NCBI GenBank assembly: GCA_029939835.1
Contig: JAOZSE010000002.1
Location: forward strand, 1-46,670
DNA from: Pontiellaceae bacterium
Lineage (GTDB): Bacteria > Verrucomicrobiota > Kiritimatiellia > Kiritimatiellales > Tichowtungiaceae
Reading direction: 5' to 3'
DNA: 46,670 nucleotides
Below, in pieces: positions 42,001-46,670 of the stretch (positions within the stretch are counted from its first letter, which is position 1; every line of letters begins with the position of its first letter). Below the pieces are notes generated by a model. That model was not told where the DNA came from, did no database searches, and was given only the letters and a program-made list of their open reading frames with translations. Both the position numbers and the translations under genes were made by a program.

Positions 42001-42052
42001 GTAGGGCGCGTTCGCCGAACGCGCCGCGGACGGCTCGGCGAGCCGTCCCTAC
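42001..42052. repeat. BIME-like double hairpin bounded by GTAGGG and CCCTAC
   Basis: Two perfect hairpins in tandem (GGCGCGTTCGCCGAACGCGCC-type and GGACGGCTCGGCGAGCCGTCC-type) lie between GTAGGG at 42001 and CCCTAC at 42047-42052. GTAG at the hairpin base is the known recognition tetranucleotide of REP-type Y1 transposases. It lies in the trmB-DUF3859 gap. Confidence 0.88.
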
Positions 42053-42070
42053 CCGCATCGGAGTTTTGAA

Positions 42071-42454
42071 ATGCCGAAACAAAAACCAGAAGTAAAAATC
42101 GAAAGCCGAGGGCTCTATACGCCGCTCGAAAAAGAGGGTAAAGCGCTGCCGAAACTGGTTCGCTTTACCGACGAGATTCCGTGCGAGCCTGGCGTGGAGT
42201 TCGGCTACATCCTCCACATCCGTAAAGGCCGCGGAATGAAGCTGACGTTCCAAATTGACCACCCGCCCTTCCTTCGGGACGGCGAAATCGACCCGCCCTT
42301 CACCGGCGAGGTCTATGTGCGATCCAACGACTGGAAATTTTTCCTCGGCGACACCACCTGGGAGCCGATTGAAGACAAAGCGGGCGACTGGCGCATCCGC
42401 ACCTGGCTCGACGGCGACCTTGTCGCTGACCGCACCCTCACCCTCATTCGTTGA
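42071..42454 (+). CDS. DUF3859-family protein
   Basis: 127 residues, beta-rich. VKIESRGLYTPLEKEGKALP, VEFGYILHIRKGRGMKLTF and WKFFLGDTTWEPIEDKAGDW correspond to the conserved blocks of DUF3859, small proteins without known function. No signal peptide or membrane segment is visible, so it is probably cytoplasmic. It follows trmB on the same strand after a REP element and ends before a strong hairpin terminator. Confidence 0.8.
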   Translation: MPKQKPEVKIESRGLYTPLEKEGKALPKLVRFTDEIPCEPGVEFGYILHIRKGRGMKLTFQIDHPPFLRDGEIDPPFTGEVYVRSNDWKFFLGDTTWEPIEDKAGDWRIRTWLDGDLVADRTLTLIR

Positions 42455-42495
42455 TTTTCGCCCGTCACTCCGTCCTCCGCTTTAAATCTTAAAAA

Positions 42496-42521
42496 GAACC
42501 ATACTTTCGAAAGTATGGTTC
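42496..42521. terminator. bidirectional intrinsic terminator
   Basis: A perfect 26-bp palindrome built on GAACCATACTTTC and its complement, with an A-run before and a T-run after (CTTTTAA). It stands 41 bp after the DUF3859 stop and fits a rho-independent terminator for that gene. Confidence 0.85.
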
Positions 42522-42620
42522 TTTTAAACGCTTATATTTAAGCTGCCCGGCGGCAACCTACCTCAAATGCAACGTCCGGAAATACTGTGCAAACCTTTCT
42601 TTTCCGCTATGCTGGCCGGT

Positions 42621-43391
42621 ATGAAAATTCTCTTTGCAGGTGATATCGTCGGCAGCGCGGGCCGGCAGGTGTTTCAGCGGGTCACCGAGCGGCTTCGTGA
42701 TGAGGGGCGGATTGATCTGGTGATCGCCAATGCGGAAAACGGCGCGGGCGGACGCGGGCCGTCGCCGGAAATCGCGGAAGCCCTCCTCGGCGCCGGAGCC
42801 GCCGCGCTGACGCTCGGCGACCATACCTTTGACGACAAAAAGCTGATTCCCCTCCTTGAGACCGAGTCGCGGCTGGTCCGCCCAGCCAACCTTCCGCCGG
42901 ACGCTGCCGGACGCGGCATGACCACCATTGAAACCGGTGAAGGAGCGGTCTGCCTTATTTCACTGATCGGCCGGACGTTTATGAACCCGGCCGACTGCCC
43001 GTTCCGTACAGCCGATAAACTGATCGGTATGGCGCAGGCCAAAACGATTTTGGTCGATTTCCATGCCGAGGCGACATCGGAAAAGATTGCGCTGGGCCAC
43101 TATCTCGACGGGCGCGTCACTGCCGTGCTCGGCACACATACACACGTCCAGACTTCGGATGAAGCGATCCTGCCAAACGGCACGGCCTACATCACTGACC
43201 TCGGAATGACCGGCCCGAAGGATTCCGTACTGGGTCGAGAGGTTGAGCCGGTCGTCCAGCGGTTTATCACCGGTATGCCGCAAAAATTTGATGTCTCCAA
43301 AAAAGACCCCGCGCTCGAAGGGGTGATCGTCGATGTTGTCATCAAAAGCGGCAAAGCGCACTCCATTGAGCGAATTCGGGAGAGAGCCTGA
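42621..43391 (+). CDS. YmdB/TIGR00282-type metallophosphoesterase
   Basis: 256 residues from the ATG at 42621, where the family N-terminus (MKILFAGDIVGSAGRQVFQ) begins; open frame upstream is unlike it. IANAENGAGGRGP, ILVDFHAEATSEKIAL, VLGTHTHVQTSDE and YITDLGMTGPKDS are the metal-binding blocks. Characterised members are phosphodiesterases acting on 2',3'-cyclic nucleotides. One ligand block reads LGDHTFDD where GNHTWD is usual, so Asn is Asp. It precedes xseA on the same strand. Confidence 0.9.
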   Translation: MKILFAGDIVGSAGRQVFQRVTERLRDEGRIDLVIANAENGAGGRGPSPEIAEALLGAGAAALTLGDHTFDDKKLIPLLETESRLVRPANLPPDAAGRGMTTIETGEGAVCLISLIGRTFMNPADCPFRTADKLIGMAQAKTILVDFHAEATSEKIALGHYLDGRVTAVLGTHTHVQTSDEAILPNGTAYITDLGMTGPKDSVLGREVEPVVQRFITGMPQKFDVSKKDPALEGVIVDVVIKSGKAHSIERIRERA

Positions 43392-43439
43392 AATCCAATC
43401 ATGTTTTATACATTATTTTTATCCACCCGCTTCGCTCGA

Positions 43440-43500
43440 TTTCACAGATTTACAGGATTGAGAATCGCAATCTGTGAAAATCTGCGCAATCTGTGGATGA
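43440..43500. repeat. AATCTGTG-type dispersed repeat
   Basis: TTTCACAGATT at 43440-43450 pairs perfectly with AATCTGTGAAA at 43469-43479, followed by further AATCTG-like units (ATCTGCGCAATCTGTGGATG). It lies between the ymdB-like gene and xseA. Confidence 0.7.
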
Positions 43501-43572
43501 AAATTTTCTTACAGGTTGAATCTTTTATTCCGGCTCCGGCGGATTGAAATCAAGAGCAGGGTTAAGAATCAG

Positions 43573-45441
43573 ATGAACGAAAAGCGGAAAATCTACAGCG
43601 TCACGGAGCTGAATCGCGCGGCGCGCTTTACGCTCGAAAACGGCATTGGCGAGGTGTGGGTCGAGGGCGAAATCTCGCGCCTTACCAAACATTCCAGCGG
43701 CCACTGGTATTTCACGCTCAAGGACGAAAAAGCCGCAGTTTCGTGTGCCATGTTCCGGCAGAACAACGCGAGGATCTCTTTTGCACCGAAGGATGGGCTC
43801 AAGGTGCGTGTATTCGGACAGGCCAGTCTTTACGAGCCGCGCGGAAATTATCAGCTCATTGTTCGCCAGATGGAGGAAGCAGGCAAAGGGACACGTCAGG
43901 AACAGTTTGAAAAACTGAAAGCCAAATTGGCCGCCGAGGGTCTCTTTGACGAAGAGTACAAAAAGCCACTCCCGCTGCTGCCGCAAAAGATCGGTGTGGT
44001 GACGTCCCCTACCGGCGCGGCGATCCGCGATATCATCAATGTGCTGACGCGACGCTTTCCAAATCTCGAAATCCTGCTCGCGCCGGTCACGGTACAAGGC
44101 GAAGGCGCGGCGGAAAAAATTGCCGCCGCGATCGAGTATTTGAACGCATACAACAAAAACGTAGGACAGGCTTCCAGCCTGTCTGAACCATCGGAGGATG
44201 CGCGCTATTTCACACCGTTTCTTCCCCTCGAAATCGCAAAACGTCATTTGCCGCACTGGGAACAGGAAGGTGTCACGTATTTTGTGACATTCCGGCTGGC
44301 CGATGCCCTGCCAAAGAAAAAATTGGAACAATGGAAAAGTGAACGTGAACAGTGGCTCAAGACCCATGAAGAACCGTATTCCTCGCAGGAAATGGAGGAA
44401 TACAGCGAACTTTTCAGTGAGAGAATCAACCAATGGCTGGATACCGGATCAGGCTCCTGCCTTTTAGCAGACCAAGGAAACGCCCGGATTGTCGAAGATG
44501 CCTTCCATCACTTTGACGGAGAGCGCTATCATCTGGGCTCATACATCATCATGCCGAATCATATCCATGTACTGATCACCCCCACCCCCGGATATACCTT
44601 GCCCTCTATTCTGCATTCTTGGAAATCGTTTACCGCAAACAAAATCAATGAACAGAGAGGACGAAGTGGGCCGGTGTGGCAGGATGAATCGTATGATCAT
44701 ATTGTAAGAAGCCCTGAACAACTGAAGTTCTACACACAGTACATTCAAAAAAACTTCGAACAGTCGAATGGCACTGCTCTGGTGCATATAGACAGGCTGG
44801 AAGCCTGTCCTACGTTGGAGAGGCCAATTGACGTGCTGATCGTCGGGCGCGGCGGCGGAAGCCTCGAAGACCTCTGGGCTTTTAATGAAGAAATCGTCGC
44901 TCGTGCAATTGCCGCCTCGAAGATTCCAATCATTTCAGCGGTCGGACACGAAATTGATTTTACCATCGCGGACTTTGTCGCGGATCTGCGCGCGCCGACG
45001 CCCTCGGCGGCGGCCGAGCTGGCCGTGCAAGTGAAGACCGAACTTGAAACACAGATTACGCGGCTGGCCGCGCGGCTCGGCGGTTCATTGCAAAATCAGG
45101 AGCGTGTGCTGCGTGAGCGGCTTCCGGGCCTGCGCCAAACGATGGTGCACGCTTTGCGCAACGGCCTCCAGCGGACACAGCAGAAGATGGACGAAAGCGC
45201 GCTGACGCTCGGTCATCTGCTGCAAAGCGTCGTGGCGGAGCGTAAACAGAATCTGCGACGGCTTGAAGTGCAGCTGCGGGCACTGGGCCCGCTGGCGGTG
45301 CTCGATCGCGGCTACAGCGTTACGCAGACCGCAGACGGAAAAGTCGTGCGCGACGCGGGAAAACTGAAAAAAGGTGATCTGCTGCACACGCGGCTCGCCA
45401 AAGGAACCGTACTTTCAGAAGTCAAAGAGAAGGAGACGTAA
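43573..45441 (+). CDS. xseA: exodeoxyribonuclease VII large subunit with in-frame RAYT transposase insert
   Basis: 622 residues from the ATG at 43573, where the XseA N-terminus (KIYSVTELNRAARFTLEN) starts. Residues 1-196 contain the OB fold (VWVEGEISRLTKHSSGHWYF) and IGVVTSPTGAAIRDI. Residues 197-414 are a Y1/HUH transposase with its REP ends. From about 420 the enzyme resumes with DVLIVGRGGGSLEDLWAFNE, VGHEIDFTIADFVADLRAPT and the C-terminal coiled coil. Normal XseA reads continuously from the IxxLN helix into DVLIVGRGGG, so the insert occupies one surface loop. Removing it leaves about 404 residues, a normal size. ExoVII degrades single-stranded DNA with XseB, encoded 2 bp downstream. All XseA motifs survive. 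Confidence 0.95.
   Translation: MNEKRKIYSVTELNRAARFTLENGIGEVWVEGEISRLTKHSSGHWYFTLKDEKAAVSCAMFRQNNARISFAPKDGLKVRVFGQASLYEPRGNYQLIVRQMEEAGKGTRQEQFEKLKAKLAAEGLFDEEYKKPLPLLPQKIGVVTSPTGAAIRDIINVLTRRFPNLEILLAPVTVQGEGAAEKIAAAIEYLNAYNKNVGQASSLSEPSEDARYFTPFLPLEIAKRHLPHWEQEGVTYFVTFRLADALPKKKLEQWKSEREQWLKTHEEPYSSQEMEEYSELFSERINQWLDTGSGSCLLADQGNARIVEDAFHHFDGERYHLGSYIIMPNHIHVLITPTPGYTLPSILHSWKSFTANKINEQRGRSGPVWQDESYDHIVRSPEQLKFYTQYIQKNFEQSNGTALVHIDRLEACPTLERPIDVLIVGRGGGSLEDLWAFNEEIVARAIAASKIPIISAVGHEIDFTIADFVADLRAPTPSAAAELAVQVKTELETQITRLAARLGGSLQNQERVLRERLPGLRQTMVHALRNGLQRTQQKMDESALTLGHLLQSVVAERKQNLRRLEVQLRALGPLAVLDRGYSVTQTADGKVVRDAGKLKKGDLLHTRLAKGTVLSEVKEKET
44158..44183. repeat. left REP hairpin of the xseA insert
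   Basis: AACGTAG followed by the hairpin GACAGGCTTCCAGCCTGTC. It is translated as VGQASSLS. GTAG stands at the hairpin base. Confidence 0.88.
44791..44816. repeat. right REP hairpin of the xseA insert
   Basis: The hairpin GACAGGCTGGAAGCCTGTC followed by CTACGTT, the exact reverse complement of the left end. It is translated as DRLEACPTL. Confidence 0.88.
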
Positions 45442-45443
45442 TC

Positions 45444-45674
45444 ATGGCCGAAAAAACTGTCGATTTTGAAAAATCCCTCGAACGGCTCGAAGCAATTGTC
45501 GAGGAGATGGAAAGCGGTGAGCTTTCGCTCGAACAGATGATTAAGCATTTCGAGGAAGGTTCGAAGCTGGTCACGCTCTGCTCCGGCAAGCTCAACGAGG
45601 TGGAGCAGAAAATTGAAAAGCTGGTGAAAAAAGACAGCGAGCTGACCGCCGAACCGTTTGAGTCCGAAGAGTAA
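45444..45674 (+). CDS. xseB: exodeoxyribonuclease VII small subunit
   Basis: 76 residues. VDFEKSLERLEAIVEEMESG and LSLEQMIKHFEEGSKLVTLC give the two helices of XseB, with the usual acidic tail. XseB helices bind the long C-terminal coiled coil of XseA. AAGGAGACG before the ATG is a strong ribosome site and the gene follows the xseA stop by 2 bp, so the chimeric xseA is still in its normal operon. Confidence 0.94.
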   Translation: MAEKTVDFEKSLERLEAIVEEMESGELSLEQMIKHFEEGSKLVTLCSGKLNEVEQKIEKLVKKDSELTAEPFESEE

Positions 45675-45686
45675 AACCGGTCGACT

Positions 45687-46400
45687 TTACCGGCGGCTGA
45701 CCAGATCAAGCATTTCTTCGGCCGATATTTCGCCGAGTGATTCGAGCACCTGTTTGGCTCCTGCAAAATCTTCAAATGCAGTGTGTGCATCCGGAACTGC
45801 AATACAAGTGGCCCCGGCGGTCATCGCGCCTTTGCAGGCCGCCCGCGAACTCACGATGGCAATCAGCGGAATGGTTTCCTGGTCGCGCTGCTTGAGGAGG
45901 CGCAGCCAGTGGTCAGCACGCGGGAACACAGGATCTTCGCTGTCAAATGCTTCGAGATCCACATCCAGTTTGTCGAGACCGAGCTTTTCCATCAGGGCCT
46001 GTGCCGTTTTTTCGGGCCAGGCGGAAATGGCGACGATATCCATGTCCTTCTCCCGGGCCGCTTTGATCAGCGCCGGCAGATCTTTGTTGAGAGTCGCCTT
46101 GGCGGCAAAAAATTTCTGCATAGCCGTCTCAGCCTGGGCGGCTACCTGATCGCCAGTGGTAATGTTTTTTCCGGAATCTTCAATGATCGCATGGATGGCC
46201 GGGCCCGGACGGGAAGTGATGCCGCAACGGGCAAACAGCGCCGGGGTCACTTCAATATCCTTGGATTTCAGGGCCTGCTTTACCGAATCAAACAGGGCCT
46301 GACGGCCGGTAGTGGCGATAAATTCGAGTTCAAAAAAGAGAACTTCGCGGGCTTTATTTTCTTCTGTTACCGGGGCTTCTTCGACAGCAGCTGTACTCAT
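45687..46400 (-). CDS. degenerate HAD-superfamily protein
   Basis: 237 residues with the length and layout of a beta-phosphoglucomutase-like HAD hydrolase: cap-type helices after the first strand, ALIKAAREKDMDIVAISAWP as motif II strand, and IPLIAIVSSRAACKGAMTAG in the motif IV position. The nucleophile motif DxD is replaced by FFELEFIATT (E-L-E), and the late acidic pair of motif IV is SS. It is therefore likely a pseudoenzyme, perhaps binding a phospho-ligand or protein partner. It is convergent with xseB (12-bp gap) and divergent from carA. Function unknown. Confidence 0.7.
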   Translation of the reverse strand: MSTAAVEEAPVTEENKAREVLFFELEFIATTGRQALFDSVKQALKSKDIEVTPALFARCGITSRPGPAIHAIIEDSGKNITTGDQVAAQAETAMQKFFAAKATLNKDLPALIKAAREKDMDIVAISAWPEKTAQALMEKLGLDKLDVDLEAFDSEDPVFPRADHWLRLLKQRDQETIPLIAIVSSRAACKGAMTAGATCIAVPDAHTAFEDFAGAKQVLESLGEISAEEMLDLVSRR

Positions 46401-46591
46401 TCAATCGGCTCCTTAAATTACGTCTGTTTTTTAAAAAAGAGGGGCACAGTGTATGCACCCGCCCCTCCGCGGTCAAGCCCTGAGAAAATATCGCCCCCCT
46501 CGCCCGCAAAAAGGGTTGCATGGCTCTGGCTTCACTGTGATGATGCCCAGAATTTCGCCCCGAAAATGTGAAAGATTTGCCGGACGAACCA

Positions 46592-46670
46592 ATGAAAAAA
46601 GCAATCATATCCCTGGAAGACGGCACTTGTTTCTCAGGCCGAGCCTTTGCCGGAAGCGGCGAGTTCTACG
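46592..46670 (+). CDS. carA: carbamoyl-phosphate synthase small subunit, 5' end only
   Basis: 26 codons are visible from the ATG at 46592: MKKAIISLEDGTCFSGRAFA, then GSGEFY. This is the standard CarA N-terminus (xxALLxLEDGTxFxGxxFG). CarA is the glutaminase subunit supplying ammonia for carbamoyl phosphate in pyrimidine and arginine synthesis. The 191-bp upstream interval shared with the divergent HAD gene holds no clear promoter or attenuator that I can defend. Confidence 0.85.
   Translation, partial: MKKAIISLEDGTCFSGRAFAGSGEFY

Larger units (their letters stand above)
44158..44816 (+). mobile_element. RAYT element inside xseA
   Basis: 659 bp between inverted arms that begin AACGTAGGACAGGC and end GCCTGTCCTACGTT. 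The encoded domain reads LPHWEQEGVTYFVTFRLADA, IIMPNHIHVLI with HUH His330/His332, VWQDESYDHIVRS and TQYIQKN with candidate nucleophile Tyr390. It is clearly homologous to the insert in priA along its whole length yet diverged, so the two are not a recent duplicate. Same orientation as xseA, no stops, no internal start with a ribosome site. Confidence 0.93.

Noticed and set aside
43525-44433. Leftward 302-codon frame opposite xseA
   Set aside because: It is a shadow of xseA and its insert; no motifs, no ribosome site.

Overview
The window reads as a chromosomal segment of a Gram-negative bacterium that makes a heptose-containing lipopolysaccharide (LPS). Split rfaE1/rfaE2 heptose genes, GatCAB, RpoN, abundant GTAG-bounded palindromes and RAYT-type transposases suggest a PVC-superphylum organism, possibly Kiritimatiellota-like. 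That placement is an impression from gene content, not a phylogenetic result.

Layout. (1) 1-5635: surface-polysaccharide genes. A leftward TIM-barrel/kinase fusion is cut by the window edge. A divergent rightward pair encodes a multidomain protein with a nucleoside-diphosphate-kinase-like module and a C-terminal kinase fold, and a CDP-glycerol glycerophosphotransferase-like enzyme. (2) 5626-17845, all leftward: a Campylobacter-type GDP-linked legionaminic acid (nonulosonate) pathway, legB-legC-legG-legI-ptmF-legF-ptmA-ptmE. It is interleaved with methyltransferases, a DegT-like protein and a FemAB/GNAT acyltransferase. legI carries an in-frame TAA at its active-site E-[KR]-H motif. (3) 17898-29986, leftward: LPS core assembly and export (kinase, waaP, a kinase-WaaG fusion, msbA, waaF, gmhA, rfaE1, rfaD, rfaE2, gmhB, lpxK), with a HepT/MntA toxin-antitoxin pair wedged between rfaE2 and rfaD. 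(4) 29996-46670: housekeeping genes (MBL hydrolase, rpoN, osmC-like, priA, yjbQ-like, rsfS, nadD, HTH, gatB, gatA, gatC, trmB, DUF3859, ymdB-like, xseA, xseB, a degenerate HAD protein, and the start of carA).

The most striking observation is in region 4. Both priA and xseA contain a complete, catalytically intact-looking REP-associated tyrosine (Y1/HUH) transposase inserted in frame, in the sense direction, in an interdomain linker or loop. Each insert is bounded by inverted REP-like hairpins sharing the core GGCTTCCAGCC, and the hairpins are themselves translated. The same hairpin pair without a transposase lies between rpoN and the osmC-like gene. The host proteins minus the inserts have normal lengths, so the arrangement resembles self-contained mobile elements that live inside essential reading frames.

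How the genes work together: gmhA/rfaE1/gmhB/rfaE2/rfaD make ADP-heptose. WaaF and the WaaG fusion extend the inner core, WaaP and relatives phosphorylate it, and LpxK and MsbA complete and flip lipid A-core. The Leg genes supply CMP-legionaminic acid, presumably for surface glycan. The left-edge kinases and the glycerophosphotransferase probably decorate a polysaccharide.
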